Notes under the pieces: model-generated
Told to the model about the DNA's origin: nothing
Database searches by the model: none
What the model saw: only the letters and a program-made list of their open reading frames with translations
Shown: positions 1 to 13,353 of the stretch, one piece after another
Layout: each line of letters opens with the position of its first letter
How positions within the stretch are numbered: position 1 is the stretch's first letter
Assembly: GCF_910596095.1 (NCBI RefSeq)
Contig: NC_056539.1
Span: forward strand, 11,349,501-11,413,500
Reading direction: 5' to 3'
Origin: Thunnus maccoyii
Lineage: Eukaryota; Chordata; Actinopteri; Scombriformes; Scombridae
DNA: 64,000 nt
Position numbers and translations under genes: made by a program

Positions 1-1054
1 AGAAAACTTGATGTGTACATGCTGGGAATCAAATTAAATGAGCTCCAAATGATTTGAGTTTGTAGAGAGAAAAAAAATTTACATAAATCAAAATGATGTA
101 TTGTGGAAAAATTGAATCAGCAGGCTGGATAGGAATAATAAACAAAGCTGGAGAAAGTGAGAGACAGTCCAAAGTGATCGCAGGAGTATTGTACTGTCCA
201 TAAATTTCTTTGACTTTGCATTGCAGTACTCTGACCACTGGACAGTGTAACTATGTGCATGGGGCAAAATTTGGTGTAGAGAAAGTCTGGCAGATGAGAA
301 ATTAGACTGTGAGTGGAGCCCAAACCATCCATCATTAGCCTCCTCTTGTCTACAACCCAGCACCCACCCTTAAATGTCTCCTAACTCATCTGCCAAGGAT
401 GGATGAAAGAGCAGCTCTCCAACCAACGTGGTTTTCATTAGCAAAGCAAATGCTTCAGCCAAACTCAAAACACCACTGCTTGCGTGCTTTGCTCCTTGTT
501 ATAATAGATCTTGTCATTCAAGTGCTTCTTGTTTCATGTACCAATATGAAGACAGCATGATTAAAGTTCCAATTTGGGATAGCATTATTGTTTGCTTGGT
601 GCTTGCTGTACTCCATAACTGTGGGACATGAATAGCCATCATGTCATTATGTCACTCCAAATGCGAATCCAGACTCAACTTTGATGTTTAGTGGACAGGA
701 AACTAAACCCACAACTGACTCCTCGGCCCAGTCCCAATGTCTGCCCTCACTGACTCACAGACCTGCATTCCCAATAAGCCCCAAAGGCTCAGCGCTGTCC
801 CACTGTGAAAACGATAAGTGGTTGAAAGTCCTTTCATAAACATTTTTAGTTCTTTATGTACACTTTGTTAAAGTCTGCAATGCTACAGACTCTTCTCGAG
901 GAAATTGCATTCATAGAACTCTAATGTTAGAAATAGAGGATGTCAGGAAGTCAGAAATCATCAAGAGCAAGTTTACATGTATCAGTGTGTAAGCAGCATG
1001 TTACTGTTGTAGCTGCTGGATTTGGAGCTAGTTTGAACTACTTCATAGACAGTT
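1..1054. other. Left-flank non-coding DNA
   Basis: No convincing gene is seen. Open frames on both strands are short, lack splice-site context and resemble no family I recognise. The sequence is AT-rich, as is usual for teleost intergenic DNA. Confidence 0.6.
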
Positions 1055-1371
1055 CACAACCAAGGGGTCGGCACCCTCCCTAAAGGGTCACCAGCTAAAT
1101 CTGAGGGGTTGTGAGATGATTAATTGGAGAGAAAAGAAGAAAAAACAAAGTTCTGATGCACAAACCTATTTATAGTTTTTGGAATCTTTGATTTTTGGTG
1201 AAATATTGGACCATTTGAACATTTATTGAAATGAAACCATGTTAGAGGTTTAAAGGGAAAAATCACTCCACTTGATGGAGCTGTTAACAACTCATAGACA
1301 TCTGAAATGTGATCCCGACTACACACTGCTTGTTGTAAAACGTCAAAAGCCAAATAGGTTGGAAACCACTG
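1055..1371. mobile_element. Non-autonomous hAT-like element (MITE)
   Basis: The segment begins near AGGGGTCGGCACCCTCC and ends GGTTGGAAACCACTG, the kind of terminus (CAGTGGTT... read from the other strand) seen in many short hAT derivatives of fish. It has no coding capacity. The left boundary is uncertain and no clean 8-bp target duplication was verified. Confidence 0.5.
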
Positions 1372-1440
1372 GTTTCATCTTTAACAATGTGTTGAATTTT
1401 AAAAGATTTTTATATTATCCATTGTGTCAAATCTTCATCT

Positions 1441-1631
1441 GAAAAGTAACTAAAGCTACCAAATAAATGTAGTGGAGAAGAAAGTACAGTATTTCCTCTG
1501 AAATGTAGTGGAGTGGAAGTATGAAGTAGCATCAAATGGAAATACTAGTACTACAAGTGAAGTACAAGTACCTCAAAATTGTACTTAAGTACAGTACTTG
1601 AGTAAATGTACTTAGTTACTTTCCACCACTG
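1441..1631 (-). mobile_element. Dispersed teleost MITE ending CAGTGGTGGAAAG
   Basis: Read on the minus strand this starts CAGTGGTGGAAAGTAACTAA and continues with the AAGTAC / GAGTA-rich text found in a very abundant short fish DNA transposon family. The internal CCACTACATTT motif occurs twice, as in that family. It is non-coding. The hAT-like assignment rests on the CAGTGGTGG terminus. Confidence 0.65.
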
Positions 1632-3990
1632 GTTCCCAGTAAGTTAGTGTTTGCTTCAGTCAGAGGTAGCAGAGTGTGTTTCCAGAGCATGAAAGGCAGC
1701 ATCTCACACTCCTTACTGGAAGGTTCTGGCTCCAAAAATAAAATATGGTGCCAACCATAGGCAGCAAAGGCTTCAAACTGGCTCCAATCCAATCTACAAA
1801 GTGAGCAACAGTCACATTTTGATAAACTTCACAGGGAATAATAGAAAGGAGCAATCTTTAATGTCATTAGTGTCACCTTTGCTTTTCCTGCTATGACAAG
1901 TCAAAATGTTTGCTGTGAAAAGGGCCCATTCCCCAAGGAGCATTTTGGCTTCTTGCATCCTTTTACATGCGCAACTGATCACACAGATGACATTAATCAA
2001 AGTCTGAGAAGTTTCAAGTGCTTAAGGCTCAAGGTTGACATTAGGACTGGGCCTCCTGTACTGTAGCAGAAATCCTGCCTCCCTAGAAATATTGTAATGC
2101 CAGATCCTAAGAGAAAGAGAACGCTGATTAGAGTCAACCACAGTTCATACCAAGTCTTAGGTCCAGGGGGTGGACAACACAATAAAAACACCAAATAGTA
2201 AGGATAAGCCACACAAATACTGTGCAGTGGGATATTGAGTCATTTGTTAAGAAAGAAATCCTCCAGTTTTGAAGGTTGGGAGGGATACAACGCCACACTC
2301 TCCTGATCTCATAAAGGTTATTGTTCAGAAGGCTCTTGCTCTTTAGTGTCCATGAGAACACTCTTTGATTTGTTTAGCAGTGTTTATGTGCACATCATGA
2401 TCTTGGAAAACAGTATCACTGTGAGAGAACAGTGTTTGTGCCACTTGGACCTTTACATGGTCTCATTCTTTGGCTGTTATATGGCAGAGCAATAATCAGA
2501 TGTAATGACACAAGATGGCTGCTCACACCATTACAGATCCACAATATTAAACTGTTGGCAGAAGTCAATGAACACTGAAGGCATCCTTTGGCTTATTCCA
2601 AACATAAAGTTGCCTGGAGGAAGGAAAATGAGTGAAAGATGAGATGACTCACCGGACCAAATTTGGTTGTGAATATTGGAAACTTGAAGAAAGCAGGACA
2701 ATGAATAGACCTCTTCCTGCTAATTATCAATCAACTTAATATGTGTCATCTGTGTAGCCTGATTTATTATTGTGATGTAATTATTTCAAGGTCAGACATT
2801 TTTCAAATGTGGTTATGTTCTCCACCTCTATCACGCAAGATTACTTGTGTGGATCAAGATTCAAACAGAAGTGAAGAACACAGAGTTTAAAATGTTGATT
2901 AATGGCTTTGTTTGCTTCTTTTGAGGTTGGACTTTCTAAGTTCACTCATAAGAGTGTGATCGATGGTGTTGAAATGTAAGTAAATGCAAACACTTCCTAC
3001 TCTCCTCTCCGCCCACAGTCTGCTATCGCAACTTGTCAACATACATCTCTATGTAAAATCACTTTGGTATTTTTAATGGTACTTACCGATGCCGTTTCTC
3101 ATGTGTAAAGGTTAGTGTTGACATTTAGATACAGCATGCTGTTTTCCTGGAGATGTAATGTGACTGGATAGGTCAGCTGAAATGATGCTGTACAGCATAA
3201 ATTTCTGGGTGAACTACTTAAAAACAGTCTGACAATATGGGGGACAGAGAGCAAGATTCATACAAATTTTCCAAATGGCATTATTCAGTCAAGTGTACCT
3301 GACTTGACCTGCACACATCTTAAACCTCTGAATGTTTTTCCTCCAACCAATTTGTAGAGGAAAGACATCATTTAATTGTACTTATGAGACAGCAAGGCCA
3401 TGACATCGAGCCGCTGAGTCACTCTCTGTAAAGACTGCGCTCCCCCACATATCCACCTCCACAGCATACATGTCTGCAGGAGAGATTAGACTATGCTACA
3501 TTCCTTCCTTAATGTCTTCAGTTCTGATTATATCCAGACACAATACGTCTTGTTCTTCAAGGTTCCCAGCTAAGCAGACTGACCAGGAGGCAGGAGCTCA
3601 CCATCTGAAAATGCAGACGTGTAGTTGTTATGATGTGTCTCAATGATGATGGTTTTACGGTGTGCCGTATGGTTTATGTTGGATTGTGTTGATGGAGGAA
3701 ATACTGCTGGTGGTGGTGATGCATTGTGTAGTTTTAAACAAGCACAGATTAATCAGTTCATGATTTGTGACTACATGGGAAATTCAAAGTAATCACAGCC
3801 TGTAATTTGGGTCACATAGTGGCCATTTCATGAACTTTATGATGTAAGAGGCTAAAAACATGGTTATAGTGTCAATACAGTATAAATATTCTCATCTAGA
3901 CAACATCTGGGAGGCATGCATGAAACATTTTCTTTCTGCTTTCTTTACTTCATAAAACTTTGTGAGTGATAAGACACAAGGGTGATGAAA
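1632..3990. other. Non-coding flank, nothing recognised
   Basis: About 2.4 kb with only short open frames on both strands, none with codon structure or splice context that I can support. Confidence 0.55.
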
Positions 3991-3994
3991 TGCA

Positions 3995-4092
3995 TGTTGT
4001 AGGTGGCGAGGGCCCTTTTGTTGCATGTCATGTCCCACTTTCTCTCCCTCATTTCCTGTCATCTTTTTACTGACTGTTAATAAAGACATAAA
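3995..4092. repeat. SINE-like 3' tail
   Basis: The text GGGCCCTTTTGTTGCATGTC, followed by CT-rich sequence and CTGACTGTTAATAAAG, resembles the 3' tail of dispersed teleost SINEs (TTTGCTGCATGTCA...AATAAAG). No tRNA-like head is evident upstream, so it is probably a truncated copy. Confidence 0.45.
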
Positions 4093-4360
4093 GATACAAA
4101 AAGACTGTTGTCAGCCTACATGTATGACTATGACTATGTATAAGCTGAGACAATATTTTTTTGAACAAAATGTCATGTGAAAAAACATGCATTGATCTGA
4201 ACTGAGATAGAGATTTGGATTCAAAATTTTAAAAATGCCTTTATTAACAAAGTACAGAATAATGATGAAAACATCTATTTCTTCCATTCATAAAACAAGA
4301 CAAAATTTAACATGCACATACTTTCAGTCACATTTCCTATACATGTGCAACCACTACCCG

Positions 4361-4500
4361 CCAACACACACACTCACACTAATGTGCACACACCCATACA
4401 CACACAGACACAGGCAGATAACAGAGACACACACACAAAACTCACAAACCTGTGTGCAACATTGTAAAAGTAAAAAAAAACAACAACACACACACCACAT
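4361..4500. repeat. CA-rich simple sequence
   Basis: Interrupted (CA)n and ACACAC tracts with CACACACC blocks, ending in an AAC/ACA-rich stretch. Open frames across it have low-complexity Thr/His-rich translations and are not genes. Confidence 0.8.
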
Positions 4501-7500
4501 CTAAAACACCAGACACCATGATTAGCACTACCTTTAGTACACAGAACACAGTGTTCTACTCACAGACCTATAATCACTTGACTCTCCCTCAGTCTGCAGA
4601 CGTCTACACACCAGACCCTCTGAAATACATCAAGCTCCTTCAACTCAACATATTATTCATATTCAGCCCTGAGGCACACAGAGAGCAACTTAAATAATAA
4701 TTTTAGCTCCACCAGAGCCCAACAGCCTTCAATTAATAATGCCTTGTAAGCCATGAGGCCAACTGCCAATTTAGACTAATGAAATGAAAATATTAAACAC
4801 AGCACCTTTTGCCTTTGCCTGCACATAACACATTGGACCCGGTAAACACAAATTTACTGCAGTCTTATCAGAGATAGCAGATAGTAAAGGACGTACTGTA
4901 GAGGAAACACTAAATACGATGCATGGATTCCGGTGCGTTATTGTACAAAATGCAAATTTGAATCAAAGTTTGGACAAAAATAATTGGTTGCTAGTGCTCC
5001 ATGAGAGAGAAAGAGAAAAAGAGAGAGAAGCTGTTGTTGGAACATTGCATTTGAAAGTAGCCCACAGAGACATGTTAAGACTGTTCCTGTCTGTTGCCAT
5101 CAGCAAGACTGACGGTTGCTGCAGATTCCATCCTCGACTTAAAACTAAATCTTAGTTTTCCTCTCATGGATACTTCAAGCCTCAATGATGTGCATGTGTC
5201 CCATTAGAGCACTCTTAAAGGGACATACTGTACTTCCTGACTTCCAAAAGCAAAGAGAGGCCATATTATGAAAGAATATTACAGTCTGGATCAGAGTCTG
5301 GATAATGGGGGCCAATGGCTTTCTAACAAAGTAAACACAAATTTAATTCATGTGTGTGTGCCCTTTGTTTTATTAGAGAGAGATTATAAAACAGTCCATT
5401 TGGTAAAAGATATCTCCCGGGCTGTAAACTTGAGAGATATATACCAACCCTGCTATAATTTTGCTCAAGAGATCAACAGAAGCAAAGAAAAAAAAGAAGA
5501 GAAAGAAATTCAGCTTCATATATTGCAACATCAATAGATATAACATGTGCTCCTGTTTCCATCAAGGAGGATGGTGTAATGGCCTGAGGTGAGGTAAAAG
5601 ATCACTAAAATAACACCAAACTGGACATGTCTATCAATCTTATGTTTAGGCTGGTCTCACTCAATGTAAGGATTCGAGAAAAGTAAGCTCAGCTCTATAA
5701 AGGGCCACTCGATAGACCATGAAAGGAAAGATGAAATCTGTGTTGGCCTGCAGCTTCTAACCACATCATAGCACTTGGTCAAACAGCCTCTCCAGCCAGG
5801 CTGCCTCAATGAGGGACTTATGGGGGAGGGATAGATTTGTAAGGGGGGACCCATCCATCTGGGAAAGTGAGCATTCAGAAACAAAGGTCTCATAGAGTGA
5901 ATCTCAGCATGTTAGCTGTTCTTGTGCCATCTTCAGGGAGATTGAGGCAATTTTCACAATAATAATTTTGAAAACTCTGTTTATATTACAAATATGATTC
6001 CATCCACAATACTGTTTTTGGATCGTTTTTTAAAAAAGATCACCGCCCTTTGCCCTCCAGTTGGTTAAACCTCTGTCTTGTTGTCTAAAACTTGTGATTA
6101 CTTATTTGTGACTAACTGTAATGACTAACACATGAAGTACAAATGTGCATGTGTTGTCATTGCTCTTTTTTTTGTTGTGGGATATAAGCATAAGCATTAT
6201 GTCAAGGGTCAGATACATAACTAACACCTTCTAATCAAGACAAACTGTAATTCATAGTCTGCAGCTTTGCTACCTTTGACTAAATCCTTATTTTATGCTT
6301 GCAAATTCATCTGGCAGCATAAACATAACCAATGGAAATGACAGAAGGTGTATTGCGTGATCAGCTGACAGACAGTGCTCTTGAAGAGTGTGAGTAAAAA
6401 TTTGAACTGTTGAAGAAACTGGATGGAAGGCCAAACAAAGTGAGAATGTTTTGAATGTTTTCCACATTAGTGTGGACATGGCCTATGTAGGAAAGAATGC
6501 TATTTCCTGTAATAGTACTGTTACAGCTCTCTACAACAACAGCAGCTGTATATTTACCCAGCTTCAAACGTGTTGTTTTTCTATCTCAAAATGCATCTGC
6601 AACACTTCACACTGAAGTCTTTCTGCAAGGCATGTTCTCTTTGCAGAATACACAAATTACTCATCCATTTCCTAAAATTCTTATCACTCTCATCTTGTAG
6701 CGGTGATGGTAAAATAAGAATAACGAAGTTTATAGGCATGCATCTCAAGTAACCACACTGTCTCACTGAGAGAGAGTTGCACCAGACTTTGCTGAGTGAC
6801 AAATCCTCCTTCTGTCCAATGAGTCTGATTCAACAGAATGTCTTACCATTTGTACAAATAATGTGTCCTCCTGATCCCCTGTTTTTTCCACCCTGTGTGT
6901 ATTGTGCATGAACTAAGTCACCTTCAAGTGCCCATTGTTTACACAGCACATGGCAGAATACACATGGCAGCTTTATTATATTTTGGCTTGAGCCCCACAT
7001 ACCAACCAGTACCAATTTTTTGTAATTTGATAACACAATATTTATTTTGGAAATATGCACCATGTAAACACAATATCCACTAAAATTAATAATAGTCTTC
7101 AAACTGTATTTAACAGAGGCCCCACTTACAAAACAAGGCAATAATTATCACCTTAAGGTCTTTAGCACTAATTTTCTGATTAAGTGGTGCATATAGACAA
7201 ACCACTTTGAACCACATCAATTACCAATTACCACAAACCAACTGATACACAATGAATGTAGGGTTTTGGGGCCCTGGTGACTGGGAGCCTCCAGGCAGTT
7301 GTATGCTTTGCCCGGTTCTGCCTTGATTTAAAAGTGGGGCTCATTTTCACTGGTGCAAGTGCTGTATGTCAGCTTCTCCAAGTAGCTTAACTAACATCTG
7401 GGGAAGCTAAATCTTCAGACACCTCTTGGCTTCCACATGTTCCTACATCTGACTGCAGATCTGGCAACAATAAAAAGTTGCACTTGCTAAAACTAGGTCA

Positions 7501-7514
7501 TGGCCACAGCTACC
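4501..7514. other. Non-coding flank, nothing recognised
   Basis: About 3 kb of AT-rich DNA. A short GA-rich purine tract lies near 5,003-5,030. No gene, RNA or clear repeat boundary was recognised. Confidence 0.5.
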
Positions 7515-7611
7515 TGGTTGGAATAACCTGCATAATGCCCAGGGAATCCTTCATGTCTTCCTGACTTTCCTTTGAGTGTGAGCTAGGAGCATTAGAGTCG
7601 CAGTGGAACAC
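7515..7611. repeat. Left-flank block paralogous to ~54,298-54,395
   Basis: The text from TTGGAATAACCTGCATA to CAGTGGAACACTT recurs, with scattered substitutions, at about 54,300-54,395. Homology resumes at 8,541 after a transposon insertion. Both copies are non-coding, and together they mark an old segmental duplication. Confidence 0.75.
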
Positions 7612-8542
7612 TTAAAGCTGAGTAGGTAATGTATTTTAGAGGCATTTTTTTGTTATATTTGTTGAAATTCTCAGTACATCTTGACAGCAATCAATAAATC
7701 AAATGCTCTGACAATAAAAAGAAAAATATCCAGTATCTGTGGCTGGCACAGGCCTGTAAGAAGTTGGTCCAATCATTTCATTCAGCCTGAATGAAATAAT
7801 TGGACAGGCTACCTGCCTATCTGCGCGCACTCAGCCTGTGCACTCATTGCGCATGACATAGAAAGTTTAGAGGCCAGGTGAGCAGTGGGATACCGACGGA
7901 CAGGAAGTGACGGGACTGCATGAATAGTAGAAGGAGAGAAGAGAAAGACAAGATTATCAACAGAAAGCAGAATGAAAAGCAATGTGCAATCACCGGACTA
8001 TTGCCTGTAGCATTGGGGAAACTGAACAGTGCATAACCTTATAAACAACAAGACTTTCAATGGAAGTGAACTCGGCTCCCAAAAGTGAAAAGCAGCGATA
8101 TATTTTTACGCATCACTGCGGCTTCAGGTCAGATACTGAGCTACTGGGTTCGGAGCTGTGGGGCCGGCTCTCTGACGGACTGGTGACTGAGGAGGTTTTG
8201 GAGACGGACAATTTCACTCGAGCAGGTAGATGGGACACTCATTACTTTTGTGGTGGACTTCAAACAGGTTAGAGGTGGTCTGGTTTACAGTTTACAGTTT
8301 ACTGAAGGTTGTTGTGCCTTGAGAGGAAGTTGTGTGTGTGAATGGGTGCAGTAGGCTAGTAAGCTGTTAAACTGTTGTGTTGCGTGCGAGTATGAAGCGT
8401 GTGCATATGTCCATGCTCCTCTGGTGGGAGGGGCTTAGGACAGAGAAGAGAGGGGGGAGAGCTGCAGAAGGAGGGCTTTATTTTCAAATTCTGGCTTTTT
8501 TTTAATTTGTCTTTACCAGAACACTGTCTACCCCAGCTTTAA
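7612..8542. mobile_element. Non-autonomous DNA transposon in a TTAA target
   Basis: TTAA occurs at both edges (7,612-7,615 and 8,539-8,542), next to inverted ends AGCTGAGTAGG on the left and CTACCCCAGCT on the right. The paralogous block at 54.39 kb lacks the whole 0.9-kb segment and reads straight through the junction, so it behaves as an empty site. TTAA target use is piggyBac-like. The open frame at 8,060-8,272 lies inside and is not a supported gene. An almost perfect 37-bp palindrome (7,768-7,804) lies within it. Confidence 0.75.
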
Positions 8543-8790
8543 TGAGGTGTTGAGTGTCTTTCCAGTCTCAGATCTGGTGTGCCAAAGGTCCAGTGATTAT
8601 CCAATTTAGTACCTCATAAGCAACTGAAGGGAGTGAGATCCAGTGATTCTGGCAGCTGAACATATATCACTGATAATAAGCCTGGAAAGAATGAGTGACG
8701 GGGATGGGAGAAATTCTACTGCTTCACAACTCAAGCTGTGGAAGTGGGTTATGATATTTATCTCTACTTCTAATCTCTTATAAACAAGAT
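8543..8790. repeat. Continuation of the block paralogous to ~54,396-54,660
   Basis: From GAGGTGTTGAGTGTCTTTCC onward, motifs such as GTCCAGTGATT, TCCAATT and GAAGTGG appear in the same order at 54,405-54,640. The copy is diverged and non-coding. Confidence 0.65.
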
Positions 8791-10052
8791 GAAACATGCA
8801 AGCACATTTTAACCACAGGTCACCGTCTTAGGAGTTTATGAACTACTTTCTGTTGTGGCTTGGGTCTCAGATCAAACCACAGATAATTGCAGCAGCTGCT
8901 CTGTCATGTAACATGGCCTCGTTACATTCTCATTCTTATGCTTTTTTATTTTGTACTACTTGTCTGAGGGGTTGGATAGGGTAAAGTGTGCAAGAATGGA
9001 AAAGAAGGGCAAATGAGCAAAACACTGAAATTACTTAAACAAATGTGGATAATATGGAATTTCCACTTCCTCTAAATTAAAAATAAATTTCTGTATGGGT
9101 TTGCTGAATCTGTACTTATTGCACATGGTTGTTTGAAGTTGCAGTTGTGCATATTTTTTTAAAGAGGTGAATTCAAGCCCTCTCTTTTGCTCCAAATACC
9201 GTCCCTCAATCCGGACTGCCTACTCTTCTTTTCCAGAGGTTATATTGCTTAGGCAGATAAAACACTCCTGCAGTCGTGGTACTGTAGGAAGTAAAATTCT
9301 TCTTCAGTCAACACTTGACCTTGTCATTTTTTTCATAAAATGAAATAACTTTACAGCAGCATTGTCAGCATGAGTGTCAAATATCCTGCAGCATTTAAAT
9401 ATTTTCCAGTGTTGCACAGCTGTGTAACAAAATAATCTCATGGTGACAAGTTTTAACAACTTCAGATTTTCTAAAAGAAGTTTACAATGTTAAATTCATG
9501 AGTGTTTATGATAATAACATCTCCACTATTGCATCAGACCTCAGCAATATCCTACATTATTTCACAATTTGTTTTCTCAGATCATGAGTGGCCTGTAATA
9601 TGAACACTCTGGGAGTTTGAGGAGAGTATCATACTGGGACTGCAGCACAAGGCCAGACATTTGAAACATGAATCACTGTGGCAAAACAGATTAGTGTTCA
9701 TCCTTTAAGCATGTCAAACAAGGCAAAACAATATTTCCTTTCCAGAGGTCATAAAGGCTCTGTGTATCCTGTGGATGAAGCTTTACTGCATCAAAATAAT
9801 ATGCATGTGCATCAGTTACTAAACTCCTACAGTCTATAAGGTAATATGTGCAGACAGTCCATGGTGACTGGTCCTATTTTTAACAGCAACTCAGCAATCT
9901 TGAAAATCAGTTGTTGCAGCAAAATGTGATCTAGAATTGGTGTTTATGTTGTATAGTGTTTCAATTTTAGAGGGAGAAACTGAAGGTACTGGGGCCACAA
10001 TTTCTCTCCGAAGTGATCTGCAGTCATGCCATAAATATGTCTTGAAGTATGC
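8791..10052. other. Non-coding flank, nothing recognised
   Basis: AT-rich intergenic DNA of about 1.3 kb with no supported gene or repeat. Confidence 0.5.
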
Positions 10053-10805
10053 ACAGGCCCGGCTCTTGACAACAGGGGGCCCTAGGCAAGATTTTCTTTG
10101 GGGGCCCTCCTTACTTTGCCTGGAGACGAGAATGATTAAATAAAACTATAAACCATAAAAAGCTTAATTATAAAATAAGGGTTGCGTTTAAAAGTAAAAT
10201 ACATAAGAGAGAGCTTTTGAAAAATGTGCATCTTGAAATAAAGTGGATTGATCATACTGGACTCTTTTTTTCTTTCTCTTGTTTATTTTCTGTGCCTTCA
10301 GTTCAGATTTGAGTGGGTATGTTTGCTCAAAAGATTTGCGTTTTGTCTCGAAGCGGCTCTTCACAATCACCACGGTCTCAGAACATATGAGACATACTGG
10401 TTTTGAACTTCCTGTGGGAAGAATGAACATGTAAGAGTCTGTTCATTCTTGATTAAAATCTCTGTTTTCGCTGTCTACTTTTCTCTTTTTAGAGCATGCC
10501 ATGTGAAATTACTTTTCTCCATCTGTAATCTCTCATCACATCTCTCCCCTGTTTGTGTGTGTTACTCAAATCGCAATGCTTATCAGAATGCACAGGTTTG
10601 ATTGGCTGAGTAGCACCATGTTAGATGATTTCCGATACATGCAATTGTTGTGTGAGTTTGCTGGGTGGCTAAACCGGTGCCATAAAGAAAAGCTGTGCCG
10701 GGTCAAATAGAAACGCTGTGTCAAAATTTAAAAATTCTCAATGATTCATCAGTTATATAAATTAGATATACTAAATTCTAAACCTAGACATGGGGCCCCC
10801 TGGGT
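10053..10805 (-). mobile_element. Broken hAT element with BED zinc-finger exon
   Basis: On the minus strand, about 10,500 to 10,260, the translation contains KKRKVDSENRDFNQE, a stop codon, then TDSYMFILPTGSS, KPVCLICSETVVIVKS and SFEQTYPLKSELKAQK. This is the N-terminal BED-finger region of ZBED5/GTF2IRD2-type hAT transposases. The usual NVKRHY-type segment has become RFETKRK. The rest of the transposase is missing. Inverted CAGGGGGCCC motifs lie near both edges (10,073-10,082 and 10,793-10,802), probably terminal or subterminal, so the exact ends are uncertain. Confidence 0.65.
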
Positions 10806-12123
10806 CAGAGAGATGTTGATTAGCTTGACATGATCTACCCATCGAGGAGGGGGCACGCACAAACCGCTTGGATATGATGGGAATGAGATACCAACTGTCA
10901 TCACCACCCCCTCAGGTATCCCATCACACCATCCTTCTTACTATCAGCTGAAGAACCTCATGCTCCCTCCTGTTGATTCCTACGTGTCTTTCCTCATTTC
11001 CTTTTGAACAGTTCTTCAAAATGGTCCTGATTTACCCAGCCAAATGGAGTCAGAGCTAGGTCAATAAACAGCAGGTGTGACAGTGAAAAATAGCAGCTAT
11101 TATGTGAGTGACTGAACTGTTGATGTCATGTTACACAACTACTAAATCATTAAGAGAGAGGGCAGGCTAGCTTTGGTGTATAAAACCACAACAAAGCACA
11201 AAGGAAAGTTATTCTAACATGTAGCCAGAACAATTAGCTAAGCAATGAAACGGCTCTGACTCTTACAGCAGTAGATTCTCATGGTGAGGGTCCAGCAATG
11301 TACAGTGAGGCTTATTATAGTTTTTTGTTGTAAATCTTACTTTCAGTCAAACACACTTCCAACCCACAAAGAAACCTTAGAGCACATTTGTGGTAGTAGG
11401 GGTGGTCTTTGGAAAATGAACCACGTCATATTTTCATTATCAAAGCAATGACTCACAAAAGTATATACCCATATAGACCCATTAGGTACAAATGCACATA
11501 CGTGCACAGACACAAACACACCATCCCCCTCCTGTCTGAAAACAGCTGTCAGGAATCATCCGATAAGAAGTGCTCATCTGTTTTCTCTATTGAAAAATCT
11601 CCTTTAATGACAAACACAGACTGTCTGACTCCTCTTCCACCTCTCGGAAAGGCCACTCTAAAGATACGCACTCTATTGTTCTCATCTTCTTTATTCACCT
11701 CCTGTCTGTCCACTGTGTATCCAAATACCTGCCTTTTCTTCTCCTGCTGACTGCCAAATACTCAGAATACCAGTGTTCTTTTCCATCTGGTGGGACCAAT
11801 CTATTCAAGGTTTCCTGTGTAAAAGTGATCTCTGGGGACTTGAACACTGAGAAGCTTGGCCCCAATAAAATGCATCTACACTGCACTGCAGGTATTCCCG
11901 TTTTGCACTATCAGATAATGGTAGATACTTCTCAGTAATGTATAAATATCTTTGTAAAATCCCCTTATTGCAAAATACAGTGAAGACACCTTAAGCGGAA
12001 GAGGTGTTCAAAAGTGTGACCTGATTCATATCACAACTTAACAACTTACAACCCATTAGAAGTGTGTGGCAGTGTATTTATCTGCAGAGACTTTGCCCTC
12101 TGCCAGTATTTTCTTATTTCTCA
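10806..12123. other. Non-coding flank, nothing recognised
   Basis: No supported gene. The open frame at 11,409-11,750 is low-complexity and lacks family resemblance or splice context. Confidence 0.5.
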
Positions 12124-12676
12124 TTATTTTGCTGTGTTTGGAAAGCCTCTGGGCATCAACCCCTGGGCAGTGGGTGTGAAGTCCCCAGCCAATAACTCGT
12201 ACATAACTCGGACTTGTAGTGTAGCGACCAGGTTACATCGCTGTTTCCATCTCTCTCCTCTGTTCCGTTCTGCTCTCTGTCTCTGTGTAATGGATGTATA
12301 AAGAGTTGCAGGTCTGTGTGTCTGCTTGACTGAGCGGGTCTGAGCTGCACATTCACAGAGCAGAGAGGCCACAGCGGACAGGATGAAGCTCTGCATTCAC
12401 ACAAAATCCGATAATGCGGCACCTTCCTGCAGGGTGGTGCAGAGGTGTGGGTTTGTTTATTTGTGGTTTAGAATGTAACTGCCGTGAAACAATGAGAATA
12501 TAAGATTTTATTTATCTGATTCACAGCTTTGTTCTCACCAGTGCCGCTCGCTCTCTTCATTCACTCTCTAGCTCACTCGACCATTGCCGCTCTCTCGTTA
12601 AGGGAGGTAGGGGCCAACTTTGATTGCTGTGTGTTTACAAACACCAACCGACAAATCCTGCATAGCATACCTTTAA
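12124..12676. mobile_element. Possible short TTAA-ended DNA element
   Basis: The right end ATACCTTTAA reads TTAAAGGTAT on the other strand, as in short TTAA-inserted fish elements. The interior has the GC-rich CTCGCTCTC / CTCACTCG text common in such repeats. I could not fix the left end, so the boundary and family are tentative. Open frames on both strands inside it are not genes. Confidence 0.35.
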
Positions 12677-13353
12677 GAAATTAAAGCAACACATCTAATA
12701 AGTTGTGGACTGTTTAAAACACACAACTCAAGTTGTGTTAAATCTATGCACTCGCTCACACCAAATCAGAAACAGCCATGTAAAAACAGATGCTGGATGA
12801 AAACAGATGATTCCTGTGAAATTCACTTCAGCCTCCTAGAGCAGAGAAGGCAGGGAGAGAGTTTAACATGTCATGGTTCAGGGAATGAAGCTAAAAATCA
12901 AAGTGGCTACCTGTCGCACTATTCCTCAGGGAACCTGTCCTTACAATAATGATGACTTTTCCAATTCTGTCTTTTTAACTTTAAAAAAACAAAAGAAAAT
13001 CTGCTCACAACCCATCACAGACATAGAGATGGGTCCTGAACTGAACAGGCTTTATGTTGGATATCATAACCCAATATGATATTATCAGATGGAGCTAGTT
13101 CTAACTTCAGCATCTGGCACTTCGATCATCTCCCTCAGCTATACTGAGGGTAATGGGAATGTCTAAATATAATCTTACCATTCCTATTAATTACATCTGA
13201 CCCTTACGTTGTCCTCCATAAAAAGGGCTGATGTATTAGTCTTATGTTGCCTACTTACAGACCTGTTTTGCACCACAGCGAAAACCTATACAGCACCCTT
13301 TCAAAGGTCTGTTTTTGTTTCCATACTGTTTGACCAATGCATTTTTCTTTCAG

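Noticed and set aside
4235-4697. Two overlapping plus-strand frames of 81-89 aa
   Set aside because: Translation of a CA-rich microsatellite region (His/Thr-rich). No splice or family evidence.
8060-8272. 70-aa plus-strand frame
   Set aside because: It lies inside the TTAA-flanked transposon and has no recognisable homology or exon signals.
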